64,000 nucleotides of DNA from positions 496,001-560,000 of the forward strand of contig NZ_JABBDY010000002.1 of the NCBI RefSeq assembly GCF_012847295.1, written 5' to 3'. The notes under the pieces were generated by a model. That model ran no database searches. It saw only the letters and a list, made by a program, of their open reading frames with translations, and was not told where the DNA came from. Every line of letters begins with the position of its first letter. Within the stretch, counting starts at the first letter, position 1. The stretch comes from Microbacterium sp. MF43. GTDB lineage: Bacteria; Actinomycetota; Actinomycetes; Actinomycetales; Microbacteriaceae. This document shows positions 1 through 9,857 of this stretch, piece by piece. The position numbers were made by a program, and so were the translations under genes.

Positions 1-1380
<1,380 letters not shown>

Positions 1381-1390
1381 CGAGGCATCC

Positions 1391-1466
1391 GTGTCCCGAA
1401 CTCTGCCTGCTGGCGACCGCCCGAGCGACAGAGTTCGGGACACGAGGGCCAAATTTCGGGACACGA
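1391..1466. promoter_or_regulatory. Inverted repeat plus half-site between aceB and aceA
   Basis: A perfect 15-bp inverted repeat, GTGTCCCGAACTCTG (1391-1405) and its complement (1429-1443), has a 23-nt spacer. A third half-site, TTCGGGACACGA, recurs at 1434-1445 and 1455-1466 as a 21-bp-spaced direct repeat. It sits 30-100 bp before isocitrate lyase. It could be an operator for a glyoxylate-shunt regulator, a terminator/attenuator, or a dispersed intergenic repeat; the sequence alone does not decide. Confidence 0.5.
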
Positions 1467-1494
1467 CCGCACCGCTACCGCTCAAGGACATGAA

Positions 1495-3090
1495 ATGACT
1501 GCGTACCAAGACGACATCCACGCCATCCGGGCGCTCAAGGAGCAGCACGGCTCCACCTGGGACGCCATCGACCCTGAATCCGTGGCCCGCATGCGGGCGC
1601 AGAACCGGTTCCGCACCGGACTCGAGATCGCCCAGTACACCGCCGACATCATGCGGCGCGACATGGCCGAGTACGACGCCGACTCGTCGGCATACACCCA
1701 GTCGCTCGGCGTCTGGCACGGCTTCATCGGGCAGCAGAAGGTGATCTCGATCAAGAAGCACCTGAAGAGCACGAACAAGCGCTACCTGTACCTGTCGGGG
1801 TGGATGGTCGCCGCGCTCCGCTCGGAGTTCGGCCCGCTCCCCGACCAGTCGATGCACGAGAAGACCTCCGTGCCCGCGCTCATCGAGGAGCTCTACACGT
1901 TCCTCCGCCAGGCCGATGCCCGCGAGCTGGACCTGCTGTTCACGCAGCTCGACACGGCGCGCGCCGCCGGCGACGAGACGGCGGTGGAGTTCATCCAGTC
2001 GCAGATCGACAACCACGAGACCCACGTGGTGCCGATCATCGCCGACATCGACGCCGGCTTCGGCAATCCCGAGGCCACCTACCTGCTCGCCAAGAAGATG
2101 ATCGAAGCCGGCGCGTGCGCCATCCAGATCGAGAACCAGGTCTCGGACGAGAAGCAGTGCGGACACCAGGACGGCAAGGTCACGGTGCCGCACGCGGACT
2201 TCCTGGCCAAGATCAACGCGGTCCGCTACGCCTTCCTCGAACTCGGCATCGACAACGGCGTCATCGTCGCCCGCACCGACTCGCTCGGCGCGGGCCTCAC
2301 CCAGAAGCTCGCCGTCTCGACCCTGCCCGGCGATCTCGGCGACCAGTACAACGCGTTCCTCGACGTCGACGAGGTCACCGCGTCCTCGCTCGGCGACGGG
2401 GATGTGATCATCCGGCGCGACGGCAGGCTGCTCCGCCCGAAGCGCCTGGCGAGCAACCTGTATCAGTTCCGTCCCGGCACGGGCGAGGACCGCGTGGTCC
2501 TCGACTGCATCACCTCGCTGCGCAACGGCGCCGACCTGCTGTGGATCGAGACCGAGAAGCCCCACGTCGAGCAGATCGCGGGCATGGTCGACCGCATCCG
2601 CGAGGAGGTCCCCGACGCGAAGCTCGTCTACAACAACAGCCCGTCGTTCAACTGGACCCTCAAATTCCGCCAGCAGGCCTACGACCTGCTGCGGGAACAG
2701 GGCGAGGACGTCTCGGCCTACGACCGCGACAACCTGATGAGCGTCGAGTACGACGACTCCGCGCTGGCGAGACTGGCCGACGAGAAGATCCGCTCGTTCC
2801 AGCGGGACGGCTCGGCCCGCGCCGGCATCTTCCACCACCTCATCACGCTGCCCACGTACCACACGGCCGCACTGTCGACCGATGACCTGGCCAAGGGCTA
2901 CTTCGGCGACGAGGGGATGCTCGCCTACGTGAAGGGCGTCCAGCGCCGCGAGATCCGCGAGGGCATCGCGACGGTGAAGCACCAGAACATGGCCGGAAGC
3001 GACATCGGCGACAACCACAAGGAGTACTTCGCGGGTGAGGCGGCGCTCAAGGCGGGGGGACAGCACAACACGATGAACCAGTTCGGCTGA
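1495..3090 (+). CDS. aceA: Isocitrate lyase, long subfamily
   Basis: Cleaves isocitrate to succinate and glyoxylate, feeding the malate synthase encoded just upstream. At 531 residues it belongs to the longer bacterial subfamily (Pseudomonas-like) rather than the ~430-residue form. The active-site segment reads EKQCGHQDGKVTVPH, with catalytic Cys222. VVPIIADIDAGFGNP supplies metal and substrate ligands, and YNNSPSFNWT is the C-terminal substrate segment. The ATG at 1495 is preceded by AAGGA (1484-1488) with 6-nt spacing. A strong hairpin follows the stop codon. Expression on acetate or fatty acids is expected for the family; the repeat at 1391-1466 is the only candidate control element seen. 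Confidence 0.96.
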   Translation: MTAYQDDIHAIRALKEQHGSTWDAIDPESVARMRAQNRFRTGLEIAQYTADIMRRDMAEYDADSSAYTQSLGVWHGFIGQQKVISIKKHLKSTNKRYLYLSGWMVAALRSEFGPLPDQSMHEKTSVPALIEELYTFLRQADARELDLLFTQLDTARAAGDETAVEFIQSQIDNHETHVVPIIADIDAGFGNPEATYLLAKKMIEAGACAIQIENQVSDEKQCGHQDGKVTVPHADFLAKINAVRYAFLELGIDNGVIVARTDSLGAGLTQKLAVSTLPGDLGDQYNAFLDVDEVTASSLGDGDVIIRRDGRLLRPKRLASNLYQFRPGTGEDRVVLDCITSLRNGADLLWIETEKPHVEQIAGMVDRIREEVPDAKLVYNNSPSFNWTLKFRQQAYDLLREQGEDVSAYDRDNLMSVEYDDSALARLADEKIRSFQRDGSARAGIFHHLITLPTYHTAALSTDDLAKGYFGDEGMLAYVKGVQRREIREGIATVKHQNMAGSDIGDNHKEYFAGEAALKAGGQHNTMNQFG

Positions 3091-3098
3091 GATCACGT

Positions 3099-3138
3099 CG
3101 ACGGATGCCGCGGACCGCTCGGTTCGCGGCATCCGTCG
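3099..3138 (+). terminator. Long hairpin after aceA
   Basis: The left arm from 3099 (containing ACGGATGCCGCG) pairs with the right arm ending at 3138 (containing CGCGGCATCCGT). Inner ACCG/CGGT pairs and one G-T wobble give about 19 bp of stem with a 2-nt loop. Only short T-runs follow, as is common for actinobacterial terminators. The arms carry the GGATGCC word found in many other hairpins here. Confidence 0.75.
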
Positions 3139-3230
3139 TCTGCCCGACTTTCTTTCGTCGTTTCGTCCATCCGCTGCCGGGTCGTTCGACGCCCTGCACG
3201 TAACGTCATTCGAAGAGAGAGGGACAGACG

Positions 3231-3566
3231 ATGCGATTCCTGATGCTGGTGTTGGCCGATGCGGGGGTGGACGGCACCGAGGAGCCCGTCCTCACGATCG
3301 AGGAGTGGGCGACCGAGACGTCGGAGAGCGGGGTGCACCTCGACGGCGACCGGCTGCAGCCGCCGGAGCGCGCCAAGACGGTCCGGCGCCGGGGCGGCAA
3401 GGTGTTCGTGACGGACGGTCCGTTCGCGGAGACCCGGGAGGTCATCGCGGGCTTCGACATCCTGGAGTGCCGCGACATGGATCACGCCGTCGAGGTCGCG
3501 ACGAGGCATCCGATGGCCACCCACGGCACCATCGAGGTGCGCGAGCTCTGGCCGCTCGACCTCTGA
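3231..3566 (+). CDS. YCII-related (DGPF) domain protein
   Basis: A 111-residue single-domain YCII/DGPF protein. The family motif VTDGPFAETREVIAGFDILE lies in the centre, preceded by LRPPERAKTVRRR-like residues. The fold is a dimeric ferredoxin-like alpha-beta domain, and members often sit beside ECF sigma factors, but none is present here. The ATG at 3231 follows a purine-rich GAGAGAGGGA Shine-Dalgarno region. It stands alone between the aceA terminator and a convergent membrane-protein gene. The biochemical role is unknown; the family assignment is clear. Confidence 0.85.
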   Translation: MRFLMLVLADAGVDGTEEPVLTIEEWATETSESGVHLDGDRLQPPERAKTVRRRGGKVFVTDGPFAETREVIAGFDILECRDMDHAVEVATRHPMATHGTIEVRELWPLDL

Positions 3567-3598
3567 GGGCCGCGGCTCTCGCCGGCGTCGGACGCGGA

Positions 3599-3973
3599 TC
3601 AGTCCGAGGCGTCGGCCACTGCTTCGGCGCGCAGCAGACGCTGACCGCGGATGCCGCCGGCGAGGGCCCACCCGAGCAGCCATGCCCCCGAGACGATGGT
3701 GAGTGCGCCAGCGGTGCGGAGCGAGGCGTCGGTGTCGAGCACGGCAGCCACGGCGACGAGGGACACGACGCCGCCCAGCATCGCCCCCGCGGCGCCGATC
3801 CTCGTCAGCCGGCAGCCGCGAGCCAGCCACCACGCGATGGCGCCGGCCGCGACGATCACGAGTGCAAGCACGGCCGCACCCCACACCCAGACACCCACGC
3901 GGCAACCGTACTCCTCGGCGAGCCCCGCCGACAGTGCACGGGTCTGCCACGGAGTGTCACGCGGCATCCGCAA
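3599..3973 (-). CDS. Small hypothetical membrane protein
   Basis: A 124-codon frame with about four hydrophobic segments ([17 protein letters not shown], an [14 protein letters not shown] stretch, and a [15 protein letters not shown] stretch near the C-terminus) and charged ends. It is convergent with the YCII gene and divergent from the aminotransferase. The start is uncertain: the first ATG gives 124 residues, but an internal GTG (VGVWVWG) would remove the poorly conserved-looking first ~26 residues. I do not recognise a named family; membrane topology is the only supported statement. Confidence 0.55.
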   Translation of the reverse strand: MRMPRDTPWQTRALSAGLAEEYGCRVGVWVWGAAVLALVIVAAGAIAWWLARGCRLTRIGAAGAMLGGVVSLVAVAAVLDTDASLRTAGALTIVSGAWLLGWALAGGIRGQRLLRAEAVADASD

Positions 3974-4002
3974 TCCGGACAGTGCGCCGCCGCGCCGCCG
4001 AC

Positions 4003-4014
4003 TACGCTCGAAGC
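4003..4014 (+). promoter_or_regulatory. Leaderless-type -10 element of the aminotransferase gene
   Basis: TACGCT (4003-4008) is followed by six bases and then the GTG start at 4015. There is no Shine-Dalgarno sequence. The predicted transcript would begin at or next to the start codon. Confidence 0.5.
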
Positions 4015-5217
4015 GTGACAGAACGCGCCCCGCTCTCCCGCAAGCTCTCCGCCATCGCCGAGTCCGCGACGCTGAAGGTCGATGCCAAGGCGAAGTCCCT
4101 CCAGGCCGCCGGTCGCCCGGTCATCTCGTACGCGGCGGGCGAGCCGGACTTCGCGACGCCGCAGTTCATCGTCGACGCGGCCGCCGCGGCGCTCACCGAC
4201 CCGGCGAACTTCCGCTACACCCCCGCCGTCGGGCTCCCCGTGCTGCGCGAGGCGATCGCGGCCAAGACGCTGCGCGACTCCGGGCTCGAGGTCGACCCGT
4301 CGCAGATCATCGTCACCAACGGCGGCAAGCAGGCGGTGTACCAGGCGTTCCAGGCCGTCGTGAACCCCGGCGACGAGGTCCTGCTCCCGGCTCCGTACTG
4401 GACGACCTACCCCGAGGCGATCCGTCTGGCCGACGGCGTGCCGGTGGAGGTGTTCGCGGGCGCCGACCAGGACTACAAGGTCACGGTCGAGCAGCTCGAG
4501 GCGGCGCGGACCGAGCGGACCACCGCGCTCGTGTTCGTCTCGCCGTCCAACCCGACGGGCTCGGTCTACACGGCGGAGGAGACGGCGGCCATCGGCCAGT
4601 GGGCCGTCGAGCACGGCATCTGGATCGTGTCGGACGAGATCTACCAGAACCTCGTCTACGAAGGCGTGCGGGCGGTCTCGATCGTGGAGGCGGTTCCGGA
4701 TGCCGCGGCGCAGACGATCCTGGTGAACGGCGTCGCCAAGACCTACGCGATGACCGGATGGCGCCTGGGCTGGATGGTCGGACCGAAGGACGCCATCAAG
4801 ATCGCCGCGAACCTTCAGTCGCACCTGTGCTCGAACGTCAACAACATCGCGCAGCGTGCCGCTCTGGCAGCGCTGTCGGGTCCGCAGCACGAGGCCGAGG
4901 AGATGCGCCTCGCCTTCGACCGGCGCCGGCGCCTCATCGTGTCGGAGCTGTCGAAGATCGACGGCGTCGCAGTGCCGAACCCGCTCGGAGCGTTCTACGC
5001 CTATCCGGACGTGCGCGGCCTGCTCGGGCGCGAATGGCGCGGCAAGACTCCCACGACGACGCTGGAGCTCGCCGACCTGATCCTCGAGGAAGCTGAGGTC
5101 GCCGTCGTGCCGGGCGAGGCGTTCGGACCGAGCGGATACCTGCGTCTGTCCTACGCGCTCGGCGATGACGCTCTGCTCGAGGGCGTGCAGCGCCTGCAGG
5201 AGCTCTTCGCGTCCTGA
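4015..5217 (+). CDS. Pyridoxal-phosphate aminotransferase, aspartate type (class I)
   Basis: A 400-residue fold-type I aminotransferase, the normal length for the Thermus-type aspartate aminotransferase (1c) group, which moves amino groups between aspartate and 2-oxoglutarate. Visible landmarks are [55 protein letters not shown], the PLP-lysine segment [14 protein letters not shown] (Lys242), and [10 protein letters not shown] with the substrate-binding Arg. The frame is open far upstream, but homology begins at the GTG at 4015 ([11 protein letters not shown]), where a -10-like hexamer also sits. It converges on murB. Aspartate specificity is inferred from family similarity; alanine or prephenate activity cannot be excluded. 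Confidence 0.92.
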   Translation: MTERAPLSRKLSAIAESATLKVDAKAKSLQAAGRPVISYAAGEPDFATPQFIVDAAAAALTDPANFRYTPAVGLPVLREAIAAKTLRDSGLEVDPSQIIVTNGGKQAVYQAFQAVVNPGDEVLLPAPYWTTYPEAIRLADGVPVEVFAGADQDYKVTVEQLEAARTERTTALVFVSPSNPTGSVYTAEETAAIGQWAVEHGIWIVSDEIYQNLVYEGVRAVSIVEAVPDAAAQTILVNGVAKTYAMTGWRLGWMVGPKDAIKIAANLQSHLCSNVNNIAQRAALAALSGPQHEAEEMRLAFDRRRRLIVSELSKIDGVAVPNPLGAFYAYPDVRGLLGREWRGKTPTTTLELADLILEEAEVAVVPGEAFGPSGYLRLSYALGDDALLEGVQRLQELFAS

Positions 5218-5304
5218 CGCCTCCGCGCACAGTTCCTGCGGTCACGCGCGGATGCACCTGCGCACCATCGCAGCAGGTGCGCCACGCAGCCTCGTCCGGC
5301 CGGC

Positions 5305-6441
5305 CTACAGCTCGACGTTGACGAGCACGGGCTCGGGCTGGAGCACCAGCCCGAACTCGGCCTGGACCCTGCCCTGGATGTAGCGCGCGAGTTCGGCGAG
5401 CTCGGCCGCGGTCGCGTTGCCCCGGTTCGTCAGCGCCAGCGCGTGCTTCGTCGACAGCGCGGCGCGGGAGCGCGGCAGCTTGAAGCCCTTGCGCAGACCG
5501 GAGTGCTCGATGAGCCACGCGGCGCTCACCTTGACGTCGGACTCGACGGCGGCGGGCGGCGGCACATACCCGTCGTAGGCCGCGAGCGGGATCACCACGA
5601 CGGGATCGAGGTCGGGCGTGATCGGCCAGCGAGGGCAGGCTGGCGGGAGCGTCCTCGCGAAGGCGGCCGACACGATCGCGTTCTGGAAGAACGAGCCGGC
5701 GCTCCACGTGTCGGGGTCGCGATCGTCGAGCACCATTCCCTTGCGCGCGCGGGTGGCCAGCACGTGGTCACGGACCCACGCGAGGCTGACGGTGTCATCC
5801 GCGCCGAGACCGAGCGCGGTCCGCAGCTGCTCCCCCGCGATCGGGCGCTGATCGTGACCGACCTCCGCGAGCTCGAGAGTCACCGTCAGGATGACCGCGC
5901 GACGCTGCGGTGCCGAACCGTAGTGGTGCTTGAGAGCGGACGTGCGGAATCCGAGCCCGAGCTCGGTCGCGGGGACGGCCGACACCTCGCCGGTGGACTC
6001 GTCGATCAGCTCGACCTCGACGAGCGTCTGCACGATCTCCTGGCCGTAGGCGCCGACGTTCTGCACGGGCGCCGCACCGACGGTACCGGGGATGCCCGAC
6101 ATCGCCTCGATGCCGGCCAGTCCCTCGCCGACGGCATAGGACACCAGCGCGTCCCAGTCGTGACCCGCCTGCACACGCAGGCGCGTGAAGCCTTCGCGCG
6201 GCGAGGACACCCGCTCGATACCCTGCGTCAGGATTCGCACGACGGTGCCGTCGTAGGGCTCGTCGCCGACGAACAGGTTCGAGCCGCCGCCGAGCACGAA
6301 CCAGTCGTCGCCGTCGGACCACACCTCGCGGAGCGTGGCCACGAGCTCGTCGGCCGTGGTCGCCTCGTACATGCGAGCGGGGGTTCCGCCGACTCGCAGC
6401 GTCGTCAGACGCGACAGCGGGATGGGGGTGACCGGGGTCAT
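5305..6441 (-). CDS. murB: UDP-N-acetylenolpyruvoylglucosamine reductase MurB
   Basis: Reduces UDP-GlcNAc-enolpyruvate to UDP-MurNAc with NADPH and FAD, the second committed step of cytoplasmic peptidoglycan precursor synthesis. At 378 residues it carries TLRVGGTPARMYE at the N-terminus, the FAD-binding LGGGSNLFVGDE, MSGIPGTVGAAPVQNVGAYGQE, SAGSFFQNA with the proton-donor serine, and a C-terminal LVLQPEPVLVN with the acidic catalytic residue. The ATG at 6441 overlaps the stop codon of the upstream dehydratase gene by four bases (ATGA), so translation is coupled. The same frame stays open further upstream, but homology starts at MTPVTPIPLSRL. Confidence 0.96.
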   Translation of the reverse strand: MTPVTPIPLSRLTTLRVGGTPARMYEATTADELVATLREVWSDGDDWFVLGGGSNLFVGDEPYDGTVVRILTQGIERVSSPREGFTRLRVQAGHDWDALVSYAVGEGLAGIEAMSGIPGTVGAAPVQNVGAYGQEIVQTLVEVELIDESTGEVSAVPATELGLGFRTSALKHHYGSAPQRRAVILTVTLELAEVGHDQRPIAGEQLRTALGLGADDTVSLAWVRDHVLATRARKGMVLDDRDPDTWSAGSFFQNAIVSAAFARTLPPACPRWPITPDLDPVVVIPLAAYDGYVPPPAAVESDVKVSAAWLIEHSGLRKGFKLPRSRAALSTKHALALTNRGNATAAELAELARYIQGRVQAEFGLVLQPEPVLVNVEL

Positions 6442-6851
6442 GCGAGACGGACGCGCACCTGCGCCTTGCCGAGCACGGTGGTGTCGGCGTGCGAGACCGT
6501 GAGGTCGACGCGCGCGACCCCGTCCTCCACCGCGCCGATCTTCGCGACCACCGACACTTCGGCCCCGGCCTGGGGGTCGACCACGACCGGTCGGGTGAAC
6601 CGGACGCCGTACTCGACGATGCGGCCGGAATCGCCGAGCCACGGCACGATCGTCTCGACGGCGAGGCCCATCGTCAGCATGCCGTGCGCCAGCACGCCGG
6701 GAAGGCCGACCGACGCGGCGACATCGTCGCGATAGTGGATGGGATTGAAGTCTCCGGATGCCCCGGCATACCGCACGAGGGATTCCCGGGTGAGATGCAC
6801 GGTGCGCTCGGCGACGACATCACCGACCGAGAGGATCTGGGGCGCGCTCAC
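6438..6851 (-). CDS. MaoC-like (3R)-hydroxyacyl dehydratase subunit, HadB-like
   Basis: A 137-residue single hot-dog domain. The MaoC/hydratase-2 active-site motif GDFNPIHYRDD is seen with Asp34 and His39 as the expected catalytic pair. It probably hydrates or dehydrates acyl thioesters together with the product of the overlapping upstream gene, as the HadA/HadB heterodimer does in the type II fatty acid or mycolate system. Four-base overlaps on both sides (6848-6851 and 6438-6441) make a coupled trio with murB, an arrangement widespread in actinobacteria. The exact substrate is not visible from sequence. Confidence 0.88.
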   Translation of the reverse strand: MSAPQILSVGDVVAERTVHLTRESLVRYAGASGDFNPIHYRDDVAASVGLPGVLAHGMLTMGLAVETIVPWLGDSGRIVEYGVRFTRPVVVDPQAGAEVSVVAKIGAVEDGVARVDLTVSHADTTVLGKAQVRVRLA

Positions 6852-7297
6852 TTGTCGCCCTCCCCCACGAGGAGGACCGACGTGGCCGTGACGACGTGCG
6901 AGCCCGCGGCATCCGTGATCTCAGCGTCGCTCGTGACCATCGCGTTGCCGCCCAGCGTGCGGATGCCCGTGACGGACAGCCGCGCGGTCAGCTCGTCGCC
7001 GGCGACGATGGGGCGCGTGTAGCGGAAGCGCTGCTCGGCGTGGAGCACGTTCTGCAGGACGATGCCGGAGTCGGGCTCGGACAGCAGCTGCTGCAGTGTC
7101 AGGTCCTGCACGACCATCGCGAACGTCGGGGGCGCGACGACATCGGCGTAGCCGAGCGCTTGCGCGGCCGCCGGATCGGTGTGCTGGGGGTCGGTCGCGA
7201 AGACGGCACGCGCGAACTCGCGCACCTTCTCGCGACCCACGAGGTAGGGGGCCGTCGGGGCGAATTCGCGGCCGACGAGCTCGGGGTTCACTGGCAC
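6848..7297 (-). CDS. FAS1-like/MaoC-N dehydratase subunit, UPF0336 (HadA-like)
   Basis: A 149-residue hot-dog protein of the UPF0336/MaoC N-terminal-domain family, starting VPVNPELVGREF and with TDPQHTDPAAAQALGYADVVAPPTF. In mycobacteria such subunits supply substrate binding while the HadB-like partner, encoded immediately downstream with a 4-nt overlap, supplies catalysis. The GTG start at 7297 is preceded six bases upstream by TAGGAT (7304-7309), consistent with leaderless transcription of the three-gene operon that ends with murB. Subunit pairing is inferred from gene order and family knowledge. Confidence 0.86.
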   Translation of the reverse strand: MPVNPELVGREFAPTAPYLVGREKVREFARAVFATDPQHTDPAAAQALGYADVVAPPTFAMVVQDLTLQQLLSEPDSGIVLQNVLHAEQRFRYTRPIVAGDELTARLSVTGIRTLGGNAMVTSDAEITDAAGSHVVTATSVLLVGEGDK

Positions 7298-7335
7298 CGT
7301 GCCATCCTACCGACCGGGCCTGGCGGGCCGACGGC

Positions 7336-8130
7336 TCAGCGACGACGTCCGCGCGCGGCGCGCACGGCCATCTGCATCGCGATGAACACGAGGAAGATCG
7401 CGAAAAGGACATTCCCGACGAGCGGGTCGACGAGCGTGGCGATCCACGCACCGAGGGCGGTCGTCGTGCAGGCCGCGACTCCGATCGTGGCCGCCGCGAC
7501 CAGGTCGACGTTCCCGCGCCGCAGATTGCCGATCGTGCCCGACACCGCCGTGGGGATCATCATGAGCAGGGACGTCCCCTTGGCCACGAGGTCGCTGGTG
7601 CCGAAGAGCAGCATGAGTGCCGGCACCACGATGATCCCGCCGCCGACCCCGATGAGTCCCGCGACGATCCCCGTGATCACGCCGAGCACGATGAGTCCCG
7701 TACCGATCAGCCACGTGAGCTCCAGCTCGGCGTCGCGGGAAGGGATGATGAGGAAGAGGCTCACGATGACCGCCACGAGGAAGCCGACGAACGCCCACCG
7801 CAGGAACGTGATGGGCAGCCGAGGCAGCAGCCACGTGCCGACCTGGGCGCCGACGACGGCGCCCGCCGCGAGCAGGAGCGCGGGGATCCAGGCGACCGCG
7901 TCGTGGAGCGCGTACGACACGACGCCGACCGTCGCAGTGGGAACGATCGCCGCCAACGATGTGCCCGCCGCCAGCCGCTGATCGAAGGCGAGCAGAAGCA
8001 CGAGGAGCGGAACGATCACCGTGCCGCCGCCCACCCCGAAGAGCCCGGACAGCAGCCCGGCGAGCAGCCCGGTGCCGATGCACGTGAGGAAGAAGCGCGC
8101 ATCGCGTTCGCGCGCTGTGGTATCAGTCAC
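7336..8130 (-). CDS. TauE/SafE family membrane permease
   Basis: A 264-residue integral membrane protein with about eight hydrophobic segments and the family's two glycine-rich repeats, GLLSGLFGVGGGTVIVP near the N-terminus and GIVAGLIGVGGGIIVVPAL in the middle. Members export sulfite, sulfoacetate or other small organosulfur anions. The frame continues upstream, but the GTG at 8130 (VTDTTARERDARFF) lies just after the stop of the upstream gene and is the likeliest start. No sulfur-metabolism gene is adjacent, so the substrate is unknown. Confidence 0.88.
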   Translation of the reverse strand: MTDTTARERDARFFLTCIGTGLLAGLLSGLFGVGGGTVIVPLLVLLLAFDQRLAAGTSLAAIVPTATVGVVSYALHDAVAWIPALLLAAGAVVGAQVGTWLLPRLPITFLRWAFVGFLVAVIVSLFLIIPSRDAELELTWLIGTGLIVLGVITGIVAGLIGVGGGIIVVPALMLLFGTSDLVAKGTSLLMMIPTAVSGTIGNLRRGNVDLVAAATIGVAACTTTALGAWIATLVDPLVGNVLFAIFLVFIAMQMAVRAARGRRR

Positions 8131-8132
8131 GA

Positions 8133-8810
8133 TCAGTCGTAGAACCAGTCGTCGACGCGCCACTCGCCGTCGACATCGACGACCAGGTACTCGTAGCGGT
8201 CGGTGTACGGGTGAAGGTCCTCGGTGGGCTCACCGTCCTGATCCCAGTACGCCTCGTAGTCTTCCGTCGTCTTCACCGACACGGCGGCACCGATGGCCTC
8301 GACATCGCCGATCGTCGTCGTGTAATCGGCGACGGACGACATGAAGCCCCGCGACTGGGAGTAGAACTCCTCGCACGTCTCGGTCTCGGTGAACACGCGG
8401 TAGTTCTCCGTGGTCGCGGCGAAGTACTCCTCGCAGTCCGATGACCGCCACGCGTGGTCGAGCAGCTCGACCGCCGCGACGGCGCCCTTCTCGTCCTCGG
8501 GGCTGAGTTCGCCGACCCCCTCGGACTGTCCAGGAGGACGGGGCTCGGACCCGCCTCCGCCCGCCGAAGAGCTGACCGAGTCGACCAGGATCGGGATGAG
8601 CAGCGCGGCGCCGACGACGATGGCGACGAGCACCGCCGCGAGCCCGGTCCACACCATCCACATGCGTGACGGCGGCGGCGTCGCCCCGCTCGGGTCAGCG
8701 GCGATTCCCGGCGCGGCGGGGCCGGAGACATGCTCGGTCCACTGACCGCCGTCCCACCATCTCACCGCACCGTGGCCGTCGTCATACCAGCCCGGAGGCG
8801 TCGTCGTCAT
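8133..8810 (-). CDS. DUF2510 membrane-anchored protein, copy 1
   Basis: A 225-residue protein. Residues 4-27 form a DUF2510 module (PPGWYDDGHGAVRWWDGGQWTEH), followed by a Pro-rich linker, one transmembrane helix (about 51-76) and a predicted extracytoplasmic C-terminal domain with paired cysteines (CEEYF, CEEFY). That domain resembles small NTF2/lumazine-binding-like folds by its EDYEAYWDQDG and YEYLVVDVDGEWRVDDWFYD ending, but this is an impression. TAGGAT (8817-8822) lies six bases before the ATG. It is a tandem paralogue of the next upstream gene. Confidence 0.8.
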   Translation of the reverse strand: MTTTPPGWYDDGHGAVRWWDGGQWTEHVSGPAAPGIAADPSGATPPPSRMWMVWTGLAAVLVAIVVGAALLIPILVDSVSSSAGGGGSEPRPPGQSEGVGELSPEDEKGAVAAVELLDHAWRSSDCEEYFAATTENYRVFTETETCEEFYSQSRGFMSSVADYTTTIGDVEAIGAAVSVKTTEDYEAYWDQDGEPTEDLHPYTDRYEYLVVDVDGEWRVDDWFYD

Positions 8811-8896
8811 GCGCCGATCCTACGCCGGAGACGGGGCCCCGCCGGGAAGGCGTGGACAGCGCTCTCACGAGCGCGTCGCTCCGGCGCGGCACAGCG

Positions 8897-9769
8897 TCAC
8901 TGCAGGATGTCGATCACCCATTCGCCGCTCTCGCGCACGATCGTGTACTCGTAGTCGATCTCTTCCGCGGACGGCGGGTCTGCCGGCTCGCCGCTCTCGT
9001 CGAAGAGGGCGTTGTAGGTCTCCGTTGTCGTGATCACGATCGTGTCGTCCACGGTTTCGATGGCGGTCACGATGACGTTGTAATCGGTGACGCTCGCCGA
9101 GAACTCGGCCGCCCGCTCGTTGAACGCCTCGCACTCCGAAAGCTGGGACTCCTGGCGGAACTCTTCGGTCGTCGACGCGACGAACGCGTCGCAGTCGGCG
9201 TTCTGCCATGCGTCGTCGTAGAGCTCGACTGCCGCGACCGCAGCCTCCTCGTCTGCGCCCGACGGCTGGGCGGCGCCGGGACCGCCCATGCCCCCGCCCG
9301 CGAGGTTGAGGAAGATGAGGGGGATGACGATGGCAGCGGCCACCACGATGCCGAGCATGAGCACGCCGAGGACCACCCACAGGATCCACAGCTTGGAGGT
9401 GCGGCGCTCCGTGGCCGCCGTGAACGCGCCGGCCGGGGCATCCCCACCCGGATAACCCCCGGGGTACGCGCCCTGCGGATGATCGCTCGCGTACTGCTCG
9501 TACGCGGGCGTCCCGGCTGTCGGGGGGATGCCGAGTCCGAGCGACGCAGCCGCATCGACCTCGCCGGAGGGAGCCGCGGCCGCAGCCGGCGCGGGTGCGG
9601 GCGCCGCGGTGTCGTTCTCATTGGCGGCGACGATCTCGGCCTCCGTCGGAGCGGTCTCCCCCTCGGACTCGGGATCGGGAGCTGCGACGTGCTCCGTCCA
9701 CTGCGCGCCGTCCCACCAGCGCAGCGCGCCGTGTCCGTCGTCGTACCAGCCGGGAGGTGTCGTCGCCAT
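8897..9769 (-). CDS. DUF2510 membrane-anchored protein, copy 2
   Basis: A 290-residue paralogue of the downstream protein: the same DUF2510 module at residues 4-27, a longer Ala/Pro/Gly-rich linker with AYPGGYPGG repeats (about 60-115), one transmembrane helix at about 127-156, and a similar outer domain containing CDAFV and CEAFN and ending YTIVRESGEWVIDILQ. The matching order of module, helix and two-cysteine domain shows a tandem duplication followed by linker growth. TAGTGT (9776-9781) stands six bases before the ATG. Function is unknown; DUF2510 is generally found at the cytoplasmic N-terminus of actinobacterial membrane proteins. Confidence 0.8.
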   Translation of the reverse strand: MATTPPGWYDDGHGALRWWDGAQWTEHVAAPDPESEGETAPTEAEIVAANENDTAAPAPAPAAAAAPSGEVDAAASLGLGIPPTAGTPAYEQYASDHPQGAYPGGYPGGDAPAGAFTAATERRTSKLWILWVVLGVLMLGIVVAAAIVIPLIFLNLAGGGMGGPGAAQPSGADEEAAVAAVELYDDAWQNADCDAFVASTTEEFRQESQLSECEAFNERAAEFSASVTDYNVIVTAIETVDDTIVITTTETYNALFDESGEPADPPSAEEIDYEYTIVRESGEWVIDILQ

Positions 9770-9811
9770 GCTTGAACACTATCCCCCGTGCCGAGGTCGC
9801 GCCCGGACGAC

Positions 9812-9847
9812 GGAGACGGGATGCCCCGGCCGAGGCATCCCGTCTCC
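9812..9847 (-). terminator. Hairpin ending the sugar/polyol operon
   Basis: A 14-bp perfect stem: 9812-9825 (ending GGGATGCC) with 9834-9847 (starting GGCATCCC), 8-nt loop. It lies just past the stop codon of the leftward isomerase gene. Confidence 0.7.
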
Positions 9848-9857
9848 CGATCTGTTC

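Noticed and set aside
3703-4014. N-terminal extension of the aminotransferase to 504 residues
   Set aside because: The extension is Arg/Pro-rich and unlike any aminotransferase. Family similarity and a -10 element both point to GTG 4015.
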